DNA of 64,000 bases from Thermohalobaculum sp039030715 (GCA_039030715.1 JBCCDU010000013.1:1-64000); one strand, 5' to 3'; counted from the first letter of the stretch, positions 8,589-17,927 are shown. The notes: generated from the letters alone by a model not told the origin. Numbers and translations: made by a program.

Positions 8589-9950
8589 ATGGGTGTTCGT
8601 TTTGCATGCGCGTTCTGCGCTGCGCTTTTGTTGTTTGCGCCGGTCTTCCCGGCAAGTCTTTTTCCTGGTCACGCGGCCAAGGCCCAGACCCCCGTATTCG
8701 CCAGTCAGGAGGCCGCGCGCGCCGAGCAGAAAGTCCTGTTCGACCGGCTGCGCGAGGAGCCCGACAATCTGGATCTGATGGCGGAATATGCCCGCCTCTC
8801 GATCCTGCTCGAGGACTACGAAGCCGCGATTTCTACAATGGAGCGGATGCTGATCTACCGCCAGGATCTGCCGCAGGTCCGGCGCGAGCTGGGTGTCGCC
8901 TATTTCAACATCGGCAGTTACGAAGCGGCGGAACTCTACCTCACCCAGGTACTCGCCCAGGACGATCTGCCCCCGGCCGTGCGCGAGAACGTGCAGGCCT
9001 ATCTGATCGAGATCGATCAACGCACGCAAACCAACCGCTTTGTCTATGGCAATGCGGGGGTCGGCCTGATCTTTTCCACCAATGCCAATCTGGGCCCCGA
9101 CGTGATCGAAAGCGGATTGGTACCGGGCGGTTTTTTGGATCCGCTTGATTCCGGCCCTACCGAGGATTTTGGTGTCCGCGCTTTCGGCTCGCTCGTGCAT
9201 GACTATGACCTGCAAAACGCCAATTCCGATGTCTGGCGCACGGAATTCTCCACGCTCGGCATCCGCTATTTCGATGTGTCGGAAGGCAATCTGACATTCG
9301 CGCGCGTGCGCACGGGACCGCGCCTTTCGCTGAATGATGAGGAGTTCGGACCGAAGATCCGGCCTTTCCTCACACTGTCGCATCTCAGCGTCGACGACGC
9401 TTCATTCTACGTCCAGGGCGGTCTAGGGGTCGAGTTCCAAGATACGCTCTCGACCTTCCTGTCTCTCTTCGGACATGTCTCGGTCGAGCATCGCGATGTG
9501 GCCGATCGGACCATTGACGGCTTCGATTTGTTCCGCGCCGAGGCCAGTGCCGGGCTCGCCTATATCCCGACGCGCGATCTGACCCTGCGTGGGACATTCA
9601 TCGTAGAGCAAGAAGTGGCCGACGAGTTCGAGAACACCAATACCGAGATCGCGCTGCGCTTCTCGGCAGACTACAGCTATGAAAGCGGGCTAAGCTGGGT
9701 CGACAGCAAATGGAGCACCAACGGCTTCCTCGACTTTCGTGGACGCATCTTCCCGGGCGACCAACTCAGGCTGGACCTAGACGAACCGCGCCAGGATTTC
9801 GATTTCAGTGCGGGAATTACACAGATCTTCGGGATCACCGAAAATCTGGGTATCCAGGCCGATATCTCCACCATCGTGCGGCGCTCGAATATTCAGACCT
9901 TCGGACTCGACAATGTAACTCTCGGGATTTCTGCGCTCTACAGGCTCTGA
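8589..9950 (+). CDS. secreted TPR/outer-membrane beta-barrel protein
   Basis: 453 residues. A signal peptide of about 34 residues (hydrophobic core then HAAKAQ) is followed by TPR-like helices (residues about 40-150, with LREEPDNLDLMAEYARLSIL, YEAAISTMERML and AYFNIGSYEAAELYL). The remainder (about 155-453) is rich in alternating hydrophobic/polar strands and ends in LGISALYRL, with a terminal aromatic-Arg-Leu. That suggests an outer-membrane barrel resembling the Slam/porin-like TPR-barrel architecture. The start at 8589 has GAGGGGAAG upstream. It precedes the FecR-domain gene by about 50 bases with a hairpin between. Function unknown; perhaps an export or anchoring pore for the FecR protein. 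Domain-level call only. Confidence 0.7.
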   Translation: MGVRFACAFCAALLLFAPVFPASLFPGHAAKAQTPVFASQEAARAEQKVLFDRLREEPDNLDLMAEYARLSILLEDYEAAISTMERMLIYRQDLPQVRRELGVAYFNIGSYEAAELYLTQVLAQDDLPPAVRENVQAYLIEIDQRTQTNRFVYGNAGVGLIFSTNANLGPDVIESGLVPGGFLDPLDSGPTEDFGVRAFGSLVHDYDLQNANSDVWRTEFSTLGIRYFDVSEGNLTFARVRTGPRLSLNDEEFGPKIRPFLTLSHLSVDDASFYVQGGLGVEFQDTLSTFLSLFGHVSVEHRDVADRTIDGFDLFRAEASAGLAYIPTRDLTLRGTFIVEQEVADEFENTNTEIALRFSADYSYESGLSWVDSKWSTNGFLDFRGRIFPGDQLRLDLDEPRQDFDFSAGITQIFGITENLGIQADISTIVRRSNIQTFGLDNVTLGISALYRL

Positions 9951-9965
9951 GCTGCAGCGCCCGTT

Positions 9966-9986
9966 CGGACCATGGGGGTCCGTTTT
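9966..9986 (+). terminator. hairpin with short T-run between barrel and FecR genes
   Basis: CGGACC (9966-9971), loop ATGGG, GGTCCG (9977-9982), then TTTT. It sits between the two genes, so it could lower or process downstream expression and not end it completely. Confidence 0.45.
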
Positions 9987-10001
9987 GTGAAAGGTAAGCC
10001 A

Positions 10002-12899
10002 ATGCGTAGATCTGCCCTTTACACGACCCTGATGGCCAGCGTGGCCGCACTGTGCCTGCCCACCGGCGCAAGCGCGAGCGAGATTGGCAATGTCGCAGCG
10101 GTCAACCGGGATATGGCGGGCACACCGCCGGATGCCCAGAAGCGGCTGCTGGAGATCGGCGCCGCGGTCGTGCAGGACGAGCGGATCGAAACGACGGAGC
10201 TTGGCTCGGGTCAGTTGCTTTTCGTGGATCAGACCTCGCTTACCGTCTCGCCGAATACCGACATCGTACTCGACACCTATGTCTACGACCCCGAGGCCGA
10301 TAGCGGTGATGTCGCCCTGACAATGACCAGGGGTACGCTGAGGTTTATCGGCGGGCGGATCTCCAAAAAGCGCCGCGCCCTGGTGCGCACGCCCACCGCG
10401 ACGATCGGGATTCGCGGCGGTATGGTGCTGATCGAGGTGCGCGACGACGGATCGGTCAAAGTGACCCATCTGGCGGGCGAAAGCTCGACCGTGGTCTCCT
10501 ATGGCGACGCGAATGGCGACGGGGTCGATGACGGCCCGGGCGACGGCGAGTTGGAGCCGTTTCTGGAGGGCCAGCCGGTCGGCAGCGGCAACAACAGCGT
10601 CACGATCAGCCGCGCGAGCGGCACCGCAGAGACCAATCCTGCGCCCGGTACCGGCACGGGCCAACAGGGCGGCACCCAACGCAGGCCGCGCGCTGCAAGT
10701 ACGGTCACATTCACCGGTCTGACCAGTCCGGACGATCTGCAGGAGGTCTATGGCAAGCTAGAAGGCAATCGCAGCGGCGGCACCCAGCAGGTGCCGACCA
10801 ATCAGGGGGCGGATCAAAGCACCCAGCAGATCGCAGGTGTCAATTCTGGCGTGCAGGATGGGCAAACCCGCCAGCCGGTATCGACCTCAGGCGAGCAGCC
10901 TGCGAGCGACGCGCCACCTAACGAAACCCCGAACGACCCGCGCGTTGCAGAGCTGCCAACCTCGCCAGAAACTTCGGACCCGACCGACATTTTGGATATA
11001 GTTCCGCCGCCGCCCACCGGTGGTGCGCCAGGCGGGGGCGCTTTCTTCACGCCTGGCCAGGGCTTCCAGACTTTTGCAAATATCGAACTCGGCTCGATTG
11101 TCGGCACCACGGCCAGCGGCGAGGTGGTCACCGTCGATGTGCCCGTATCTCCCGGCGATCTTCTGCCGGTGATCCCGGGCACCAATCAGGGCTTCTTAGC
11201 ACAGACCCGTTTCCCCGATTCCGGCTTCTTTCTTTTGGAGCCGGGGCAGGCAAGCTCCACCGTTTCCGGTGAGCTTGTCGGCGGCGGCTTTGCCGATCTG
11301 GAGAACAACTTCTTCTTCATCCAGGCCGAGAATACGTTCTCCGAAAACAATTTGATCGTATTTGGCGATGCCACCCCCAATCAGCAGCAAGCCTTTGCAC
11401 AGGCGGCGGGCGTGGCTGCTGCGGCAAATGAGGTTACCCGCTATCAAGTCGAAGCCAACTTCGTGGATGCGCAGCCAGAAGCCGCGCAAGTCGCCATAAT
11501 CGCGAACGGCGCTGGCGGCCCCGATGCACCGCGGATCTTGTTCGGCTCAATCGATATCGATCAGAACGGAACAAGTCAGTCCGAAAGCCTCTCCGTCGTG
11601 GCCGGCGCGCTGACCCGCCAGGGCCAGGGGGGACCGGTGATTTCCACAGCGGTCCTGAGTTCGACCGTCGACACAATCAACTCCGACCAGCTCACAACTT
11701 TCGAGTTTTCGCGCATCGGGTCGGTCGAGGACGCCGCGGGGAACACGCTGTTCGGGCCGGATGCGGACTATATCGCGCTCAGTTCCGCTTTCCGCCTCGG
11801 CGGGACGGGCGGGTTCGTTGCAGACAATCCGGGCAATGGCACGACAATATCCCCAGAATTCACCAATGTGGGCTTTCAGTTGCAGCCCGAGGCAGCGCTC
11901 CTCACGCGCGATCCTGAGGGGCGGGAGGTGGTGAACAATCCGCTCTCGCTTGCCAATGACGCGACCAGCCGGGAAAGTTCTCTCGGGCTCTTGGACACGG
12001 CCTATGCGACTGGCATTGCGGATTGTGGCGCCAGGGGGTGCAACGGTGGACAATCGAGGTTCTATGCACTAACCCCGCGCACCGAAGGCGAAACGCGGAC
12101 ACCGAATGCCTCGCTGGACTTTGCAGCGTTCGGATCGGATCAGAACGCCGTGCAGGGGGCCTTCGTCTTCAGCGACAACGGCGACAGCGACATCCCCGCC
12201 GGTCAGGCGGGCGGTGATTTCTTCTCGTTCACGCCCAATGCCAATGACAGCGCCTATATCGACGACAGTCGGTTTGGCATCGGATCGGCGTTTGTGCCGG
12301 TCTTCGTCGCAGGCAACAATGGTGGGGCGGACTTCGTCGTCGCCTCTTCCGGCCTCGTTGGCGATGCGGGCGTTCTGCCCCCCGGCGTGGACGCCCAGCC
12401 GCAATTCGCACGCTGGGGCTGGTGGTCGGCGTTTTACACATCCGAGGTGCAAAACGGCGTCCAGCAGTTCGACGCGGTGCATCTGGGCACATGGGTTGCA
12501 GGGATCCGCCCCGATCCGTCGGACTTCACCGCCTTCACAGGGACCGGGTCGTTCAGTGGAGGGGCCGTAGGGACCCATGCCGACTTTGCAGCAGGCACAC
12601 GCGACAGCATCGGTGGCACCTTTACGATGACCTATGATTTCGGCCAGCGTGCCGGCGAACTCGCACTCTCGCTGCCAGATGCAGGTTTCGATCGGACATT
12701 CGCCGTCAATTCCACGGGGAATATCGGCGACGCGACATATGCCGGTACTATCTCCGAGACCGGGCTGGATGCCAGGGTGGATGGTGCGTTCTACTCCGGC
12801 GGGGGCAGTGTGGTGGCCGCAACAGGCGGTGCGTTCGACATCCAGAATACGATCCAGAACACGCAGACCGTGGGCGTGATCTTCGCCGATATCGACTGA
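10002..12899 (+). CDS. large secreted FecR-domain protein
   Basis: 965 residues from ATG 10002, which has AAAGGT upstream; the frame to 9972 would disrupt the signal peptide. Residues 1-26 form a Sec signal (ending GASASE). A FecR-like domain covers about residues 40-165, with the hallmark VRTPTATIGIRGG near residue 126 and LLFVDQTSLTVSPNTDIVLD. A calcium-motif-like DANGDGVDDGPGDGE follows, then a low-complexity Gln/Thr/Pro linker (about 200-340) and a long Gly/Asn/Asp-rich region that looks beta-structured. This is not the TonB-linked FecR anti-sigma type, as no sigma-factor gene or TM anchor is present. It resembles extracellular FecR proteins that travel with CHASE2 cyclases. Function unknown. 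Confidence 0.75.
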   Translation: MRRSALYTTLMASVAALCLPTGASASEIGNVAAVNRDMAGTPPDAQKRLLEIGAAVVQDERIETTELGSGQLLFVDQTSLTVSPNTDIVLDTYVYDPEADSGDVALTMTRGTLRFIGGRISKKRRALVRTPTATIGIRGGMVLIEVRDDGSVKVTHLAGESSTVVSYGDANGDGVDDGPGDGELEPFLEGQPVGSGNNSVTISRASGTAETNPAPGTGTGQQGGTQRRPRAASTVTFTGLTSPDDLQEVYGKLEGNRSGGTQQVPTNQGADQSTQQIAGVNSGVQDGQTRQPVSTSGEQPASDAPPNETPNDPRVAELPTSPETSDPTDILDIVPPPPTGGAPGGGAFFTPGQGFQTFANIELGSIVGTTASGEVVTVDVPVSPGDLLPVIPGTNQGFLAQTRFPDSGFFLLEPGQASSTVSGELVGGGFADLENNFFFIQAENTFSENNLIVFGDATPNQQQAFAQAAGVAAAANEVTRYQVEANFVDAQPEAAQVAIIANGAGGPDAPRILFGSIDIDQNGTSQSESLSVVAGALTRQGQGGPVISTAVLSSTVDTINSDQLTTFEFSRIGSVEDAAGNTLFGPDADYIALSSAFRLGGTGGFVADNPGNGTTISPEFTNVGFQLQPEAALLTRDPEGREVVNNPLSLANDATSRESSLGLLDTAYATGIADCGARGCNGGQSRFYALTPRTEGETRTPNASLDFAAFGSDQNAVQGAFVFSDNGDSDIPAGQAGGDFFSFTPNANDSAYIDDSRFGIGSAFVPVFVAGNNGGADFVVASSGLVGDAGVLPPGVDAQPQFARWGWWSAFYTSEVQNGVQQFDAVHLGTWVAGIRPDPSDFTAFTGTGSFSGGAVGTHADFAAGTRDSIGGTFTMTYDFGQRAGELALSLPDAGFDRTFAVNSTGNIGDATYAGTISETGLDARVDGAFYSGGGSVVAATGGAFDIQNTIQNTQTVGVIFADID

Positions 12900-12914
12900 G
12901 GCGCCGCTGCCGAC

Positions 12915-13364
12915 TCAACCGGATTGGCGCGTCCGCGCCAGTTCGGCCGAGGTATCGCGCAGCCGGTTGGCCAGGATGGTAATCAGTTCCAGCCCGATAT
13001 CCGGGAATTCCTTCATCAGGTTCAGGATGGTCTGACGATCCAGCCGCAAAACGGTCAGGTCGCTGCGGGCGCGGATCGCAGTGGTGCGCGGCTGCTCGGT
13101 CAGAGCCGCGATCTCGCCAAAGATTTCGCCTTGCGAGAGTATGGCCACCTCGCGGTCTTCGCCGTCCACCGGGATCAGGACATCGACCTGCCCGCCCAGG
13201 ATGACGAAGGCGCTTTCACCCTCCTCCCCCGCTTCGAACAGGCGCTCGCCCGGACGATAGCTTTGCGTTTCGCCCATCATCGCCACGACACGCAGGCGTT
13301 TGGGGTCCAGTCGACGGAAAAGCGGCGTTTCCTGCATCACGTCGACGGCCTGACTGAGATTCAT
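12915..13364 (-). CDS. single-domain cyclic-nucleotide-binding protein
   Basis: 149 residues from ATG 13364, with AGGAG upstream; the extension to a GTG at 13394 is less likely. It is one cNMP-binding beta-barrel (residues about 10-125) with the phosphate-binding cassette FGEIAALTEQPRTTAIRA, retaining the Gly-Glu and the Arg that contacts the cyclic phosphate. The remainder is a helix with a short tail. There is no DNA-binding domain, so it is not a Crp-type regulator. It lies 37 bases upstream of the ABC-like gene on the same strand in the minus direction, and close to the CHASE2 cyclase, so cAMP is a plausible ligand. It probably acts through protein-protein contact; partner unproven. Confidence 0.85.
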   Translation of the reverse strand: MNLSQAVDVMQETPLFRRLDPKRLRVVAMMGETQSYRPGERLFEAGEEGESAFVILGGQVDVLIPVDGEDREVAILSQGEIFGEIAALTEQPRTTAIRARSDLTVLRLDRQTILNLMKEFPDIGLELITILANRLRDTSAELARTRQSG

Positions 13365-13401
13365 CGACTTGAGGCTCCTGCATTGCCCACCCACGGCGCT
13401 G

Positions 13402-15948
13402 TCACCGCAGGGTTCCGTTCTCTTCGATCTCGATCACCCGGCTGGCGTCCTCTGCCGCTTTCTCGGTGTTGGCGGCATAGATCAGAGTGGCGCCGGGCAA
13501 TTCCTCGCGAATGGCTTTCCTGAGAGATATATCGGTCGGTCCATCCCCTGCGGCAACCCCGTCGAGCACCAGAATGCGCGGGCGGCTGATCACAGCGCGC
13601 ACCAATGCTATGCGGCGTTTTAACGAGGCGGACATCCCAGCACCCCCGTTTCCAACAGGCCGGTCGAGGCCCAGGCGGATCAGTTGCTGGCGCAACCCGG
13701 CGGCGTCCACCGCTTGCTCGATCTGAGCATCGAGCGTCTTCCAGGCGGATTTCCGGTCAAAGCGGCGACGGCCATGCAGCAGGTTCTCCGCAATCGTCTG
13801 GGCCGGGTTGAACTGGTCCTTGTCGAAGCTGACGAAGTCGTTGCGCCCGTCCAATGCACCGCGAGCGGCCTCGCGATAGGCCTGGAACCGCGCGCTTCGC
13901 TGATCGTCCAGCACGTCCAGGCGGTCACGGGTCGGCACATATTTCAGCGCCAGCGAGATCAGGAAACGGCGCTGCTCCAGATTGACCGAGCCGATGCCCT
14001 TGGGCCCCAGCTCCTCCAGCAATTCGGCGGAGGTCTGCAACTCGCTCTTCGAATAGGCGGCGAAACTGTCCAGCACAATCGAATCGCTTTCAACGGCCCC
14101 CACCAGTTCGGCGAATTCGCAGGCGATGTCCCATCCAATGGATTCGAACATGGCCAGCGCGCCCGAGCGTTCGAGGATCTCACTCACGCCCGGATGGTCG
14201 ACATAGTCGGCAAAGTCGCCGACCGGGGCGGTTGGCAGTGCATAAAGCACGTTCTCCAGCAATGTCGCATTGGTGTTGAACGCCTCCGGCGACCAAGCCT
14301 CGACCAGATCAGAAACGTCGCGCCCATCCAGGGCCATGGCATGGCGCGCCTTCAGGACGGGCCCGGTCCAGGCATCGGCCTCGCCTGCGGCGATCCGGCT
14401 GCTGAGTGCTGCGGCAAACATGTCCTGACCAAGGTCGAAGCGGGCGACCAGATGCAGCAGCCGCTCCTCCAAAGCCTCGGCGCCCATGACATCAGCGGCA
14501 GTGTAGTCCACCCAGTCGCCGTCGGGATCGGCGGTGATATTGCCGGTCGCGCGCGCCTCCTTCAGGAACTCGCGCGCAATATCGCGGGCGGATTCCTCCA
14601 GCATAGGCGCCGCGCGATAAAGACCGTAGAGCATGTTTTCACGCAGGCTGCGCGAGATCAGCCCGGGGTCGGACTGTACATGCGAGATCGTCGCCCCCAA
14701 TTCCGCCAGCCGTGCTTCGGACACCTGTTTGCCGCCGATGGTCACACGGCCCGAGGCTGGTTCCGCCAACCCGGCAATCATACCAAGCAGCGCCTCGCGC
14801 GCACCACTGGCCCCGCCGGTGACCGCGACAATCTCGCCATGCGCGATTTCCAACGCTGGAACCGTCAAGCCCCCGGCGCCGGGACCGCCTTCGATATTCA
14901 TCAGTTTCAGATCGCCCTGCAGCGGCTCGGTATCGGTGAGATAGATCCGTTCCGCATCCATCACCCCATCGCCGATGAAGTTCTCGACCACGAAGACGTA
15001 GCGGCTGTTGAAATCGGTCCAGCGCTGCACGAAGTTCAGCACCGCTTTCCAAGGGCCGGCGATGTCCTTGTAGGCCGCCAACACAGCTACCAGAGCCCCG
15101 AAATCGAGCTGCCCCTTGATCACCAGATACCCGCCAATCGAGTAGAAGAAGAACGGCGTAAGTTGGTTGATCAGGTTGTTGATGAACTTGATCGTAAACT
15201 TGCGCTTGAACAGCGCCAGCCGGATGACAGTGTTCTGGTGCAACCGCCCCGCGATCTGGCCCAGATGCCAACGAGCGGTATCGTTGGTGTGGATCTCGGC
15301 GATATTGCCCACACTCTCCGAAATCGTGTCGGCCAGCGCGCGGGTGTTGGACGCACGCTCCTTGTTCAGGCGGATCACCTTGGCCTGCAATTTCGGGATC
15401 AGCCATGCCTGAATAGGGTAGAATGCCACCGCGGCCAGGCCCAGCAGCCAATCCTGCATGAAGATGAAGATCGAATAGACCACCAGCAGACCACCCTGAA
15501 AGGCGGGCGTGGCGATCACCTCGCCGATAAAGCCGCCCAGCGGCTCGATCTCGCCCAGCATCGACTGGATCACTTCGCCGGGCTTGGTGGTCTTGAACCG
15601 GCTCATGCGGAAGCGCATCACATGCTCGAACAGCATGAAGCGCAGGCGGCGCAGCATCCGCTCGCCCGTCATGCCGATGGCGATGTTCATCACCCATTTG
15701 ATGCCGTTGATGATGATCACCAGGGCCAGGAAGATGAAGCAGAGGATTAACAGATAAGGTACCTGCTGAAACTCGAAACCCAGTATCGTCTGCGGGAAGT
15801 CTGTCCCGTCGATGGCCTGGTTGACGATGATCTTGGGGATTTCCAGCGAGGCATAGACCAGTGGGAACGACACCAGCGTGATCGCGAGAATAAAAAGCTG
15901 CTCACGCTTCGAATGGCGCCAGACGAACGAAAAGAAACGCGTGTCCAT
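13402..15948 (-). CDS. ABC-exporter-like protein with degenerate ATPase motifs
   Basis: 848 residues from ATG 15948, with GGAGA eight bases upstream. The N-terminus (about 1-330) is an exporter-type TM domain with around five or six helices (e.g. QVPYLLILCFIFLALVIIIN). The C-terminal part only partly resembles an NBD. The Walker A position reads VTGGASGAREALLG near residue 378, where the invariant Lys is Arg and Ser/Thr is Glu. About 390 residues later a signature-like GMSASLKRRIALVRA appears, then a Walker B-like ILVLDG, with Gly in place of the catalytic Glu. Canonical NBDs have about 100 residues there. ATP hydrolysis is doubtful. Co-directional with the cNMP-binding gene. Confidence 0.8.
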   Translation of the reverse strand: MDTRFFSFVWRHSKREQLFILAITLVSFPLVYASLEIPKIIVNQAIDGTDFPQTILGFEFQQVPYLLILCFIFLALVIIINGIKWVMNIAIGMTGERMLRRLRFMLFEHVMRFRMSRFKTTKPGEVIQSMLGEIEPLGGFIGEVIATPAFQGGLLVVYSIFIFMQDWLLGLAAVAFYPIQAWLIPKLQAKVIRLNKERASNTRALADTISESVGNIAEIHTNDTARWHLGQIAGRLHQNTVIRLALFKRKFTIKFINNLINQLTPFFFYSIGGYLVIKGQLDFGALVAVLAAYKDIAGPWKAVLNFVQRWTDFNSRYVFVVENFIGDGVMDAERIYLTDTEPLQGDLKLMNIEGGPGAGGLTVPALEIAHGEIVAVTGGASGAREALLGMIAGLAEPASGRVTIGGKQVSEARLAELGATISHVQSDPGLISRSLRENMLYGLYRAAPMLEESARDIAREFLKEARATGNITADPDGDWVDYTAADVMGAEALEERLLHLVARFDLGQDMFAAALSSRIAAGEADAWTGPVLKARHAMALDGRDVSDLVEAWSPEAFNTNATLLENVLYALPTAPVGDFADYVDHPGVSEILERSGALAMFESIGWDIACEFAELVGAVESDSIVLDSFAAYSKSELQTSAELLEELGPKGIGSVNLEQRRFLISLALKYVPTRDRLDVLDDQRSARFQAYREAARGALDGRNDFVSFDKDQFNPAQTIAENLLHGRRRFDRKSAWKTLDAQIEQAVDAAGLRQQLIRLGLDRPVGNGGAGMSASLKRRIALVRAVISRPRILVLDGVAAGDGPTDISLRKAIREELPGATLIYAANTEKAAEDASRVIEIEENGTLR

Positions 15949-16011
15949 ACAGAATTCTCCCCACGGCAATGGTCAGCCATACCGTAGGGAGGGTCAAGCG
16001 ACAAAAAGCGC

Positions 16012-16434
16012 CTATTTGCCCGTCAGATGCAGCGCAATCTTGCGGCAATGCGGATGATCGCGATGCTCCCATAGATAGAGGCCCTGCCAGGTGCCCAACA
16101 TCATCCGGCCAGATTGCACAGGAATGCTCAGATGCACCCCCGACAGAACCGTGCGGATATGGGCGGCCATGTCGTCCGGCCCCTCCATATAATGGCGATA
16201 CCGTTCTGCCCCGCCATGGGGCGCCAGGGTCGCAATTGCATCCTGCAAGTCCAGACGCACATCGGGATCCGCGTTCTCCTGAATGGTCAACGAGGCCGAA
16301 CTGTGCTGGCAGAGCAGCGTCAGAAGCCCCTCGCCCATAGACTGCGAGGTCAACCAGTCCGAGACCTCAGCCGTGATCGGAACCAGGCCGGGGCGGCGGG
16401 TCGGGATCTCCAGAATGCCGGTGGTTTGACGCAT
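16012..16434 (-). CDS. yjbQ: YjbQ-family (UPF0047) protein
   Basis: 140 residues, the family's usual size. Conserved UPF0047 features are seen: GLLTLLCQHSSASLTIQENADPDV near residue 36-59, HYMEGPDDMAAHI near 82, and the C-terminal GTWQGLYLWEHRDHPHCRK. Members have been called secondary thiamine-phosphate synthase because they complement thiE mutants, but the physiological role is unsettled. It is divergent from the PaaI thioesterase gene, with only 50 bases between starts. The start codon has no strong ribosome site. Confidence 0.85.
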   Translation of the reverse strand: MRQTTGILEIPTRRPGLVPITAEVSDWLTSQSMGEGLLTLLCQHSSASLTIQENADPDVRLDLQDAIATLAPHGGAERYRHYMEGPDDMAAHIRTVLSGVHLSIPVQSGRMMLGTWQGLYLWEHRDHPHCRKIALHLTGK

Positions 16435-16484
16435 TTGCCCATGTTAGAGGATCGAACCAGGCGGGAAAGCGGAGATTTCCACCG

Positions 16485-16943
16485 ATGCAGTACGACCCCT
16501 CCCTACCCTGGCGGAACCTCAAGGGCGAAGGCTTCAACGATCATATCGGGCCTGTGCGGTTTGCCCGCTCGGGCGACAATCAGTGGCAGGCCACACTGGT
16601 GGTAGATGCGCGCCATCGCAATGCGGGCGGTGTCTGCCACGGTGGTGTCACCATGACCCTGGCCGATCTGACGATGGGGGCAGCGTCCTATGCTGCGGGC
16701 GGCAAACGCCCCTGTGCCACGATTGAGATGGACAGCCATTTCCTGGCGGCGGGCAAGCTGGGTCAGAGATTGCTCTCGGTCGGGACGCAACTGCGTCTGG
16801 TGCGCGATCTCAGCTTCATGTCCTGTGAAGTTTGGGCACTGGATGAAGGGGGCGAGGCGCGCCAGGTCATGCGCGCCTCGGGGATCTGGAAATACCTAGC
16901 CAGCCGAAACCCCGGCGATGGCGGCAATCCGGCAGCCGATTAG
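16485..16943 (+). CDS. PaaI-family hotdog thioesterase
   Basis: 152 residues. The hotdog fold is shown by NAGGVCHGGVTMTLADLTMG around residues 46-65, with the HGG turn and downstream acid that are typical of PaaI/YdiI-type acyl-CoA thioesterases. ATIEMDSHFLAAGKLGQ forms the next strands. GGAGA lies upstream of ATG 16485. It probably hydrolyses acyl- or aryl-CoA esters; substrate unknown. It ends by overlapping the convergent MlaC-like gene by four bases. Confidence 0.8.
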   Translation: MQYDPSLPWRNLKGEGFNDHIGPVRFARSGDNQWQATLVVDARHRNAGGVCHGGVTMTLADLTMGAASYAAGGKRPCATIEMDSHFLAAGKLGQRLLSVGTQLRLVRDLSFMSCEVWALDEGGEARQVMRASGIWKYLASRNPGDGGNPAAD

Positions 16944-17536
16944 GCGCTGTTCAGGTCGGCGATCAGCTTGTCGACATCGCCGCCATGCGCCCGCAGCATT
17001 CCCGCAACCTCGTCGCGCTGCGTCAGCAACAGCGAGACACCCTCGATCACGATATCCGCGATCACGACGCGTCCGGGTCTGTCGGTAACCAGCCACTCAA
17101 CCACGATCGGCGCGCCCGATGGCTGGGTTACGGTGGAGCGGACCAGCGACCCCTTGCGGCTCTCGTCCACCACACCCTGGACCGATATCGTCTCGCCCGC
17201 ATAGCCCTGGAACCGTCGCGCATAAACGGTCGAAAGGAAATGCGAGAAGGCATTGGAATAGCTGCCCTGTTGCGCATCGCTCATATCGCGCCAGGCCTGT
17301 CCGGCGGCAAAGCGTGCGATCTGGGGCATGGCCGCGCGGCTCTCCATCACGGATTTTAATTTAGCGGCTTTCGCCTTGGCATCGCCGCTGCCCTGGACAA
17401 TGTCCAGAACCTCGCGCACGGCGCTTTGAACATGGCTCTCGGCCGCCGAGGCCTCCAGCGCCAGTGCCCGATATGGTGCAGTCGCGCCCAGTGCGGCGAC
17501 AGCGCCAATTCCAGCCAAAAGGGTACGTCGTTTCAT
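16940..17536 (-). CDS. mlaC: MlaC/Ttg2D-like phospholipid-binding protein
   Basis: 198 residues from ATG 17536, with AGGAGA nine bases upstream. It has a twin-arginine-like or Sec signal start (MKRRTLLAGIGAVAALGA). The body has the MlaC pattern: ALEASAAESHVQSAVREVLD, then a central FAAGQAWRDMSDAQQGSYSNAF and a C-terminal IVIADIVIEGVSLLLTQRDEVAGML. MlaC is the periplasmic shuttle of the Mla system that keeps lipid asymmetry. The other mla genes are not in this window, so the partner system would be elsewhere. It is convergent, overlapping the PaaI gene end. Confidence 0.85.
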   Translation of the reverse strand: MKRRTLLAGIGAVAALGATAPYRALALEASAAESHVQSAVREVLDIVQGSGDAKAKAAKLKSVMESRAAMPQIARFAAGQAWRDMSDAQQGSYSNAFSHFLSTVYARRFQGYAGETISVQGVVDESRKGSLVRSTVTQPSGAPIVVEWLVTDRPGRVVIADIVIEGVSLLLTQRDEVAGMLRAHGGDVDKLIADLNSA

Positions 17537-17635
17537 CTTTTTCGCTCTCCTGCCACGGCAACGCCGGATATCAGCCATATATTGCCACTCGCTGCGGATT
17601 TGAAGCTCTGCCCTTCGTCCGGCGTCTTACGTGGC

Positions 17636-17684
17636 ATCACGCCGGTTCCGTTGATTTAGCATTCTGCATGCGATCACGCCGGTT
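17636..17684. repeat. two direct copies of ATCACGCCGGTT in a gene-free gap
   Basis: The 391-base gap 17537-17927 between mlaC and the T1SS operon holds the 12-base repeat ATCACGCCGGTT at 17636-17647 and 17673-17684, 37 bases apart. A weak promoter-like pair for the T1SS genes, TTGAGA (17740) and TAACAG (17763) at 17-base spacing, follows. The tandem copies could be a regulator site. Nothing else seen in the gap. Confidence 0.3.
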
Positions 17685-17927
17685 TGACGACACTGTTATG
17701 CAGAAACTGCCCAGACCGCCCGAATTCGGCCCGGTTCTGTTGAGAAAAGCCATCAAAAGGGCTAACAGGCACAGATTGCTATGCTAAGCTGCGCCATAAC
17801 GGGTGTGGAGCTGTCGGAAGCACGCGGGCGGTCGGGAAACCGGACCACCGGACTTATCCGATCTTAAACCATCGCGCAGATATGAGATAGGGCGCTCCAC
17901 CATCGGGGCATCAGAACGAGGCCGGGC

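Noticed and set aside
10002..12899. FecR anti-sigma regulator of iron transport
   Set aside because: No ECF sigma-factor gene, TonB receptor or TM anchor is present, so the iron-signalling reading is not supported.
13684..15750. A 688-residue open frame on the plus strand opposite the ABC-like gene
   Set aside because: It has no family signature, and the opposite strand has clear TM domain homology and a ribosome site. High GC content makes long antisense frames common.
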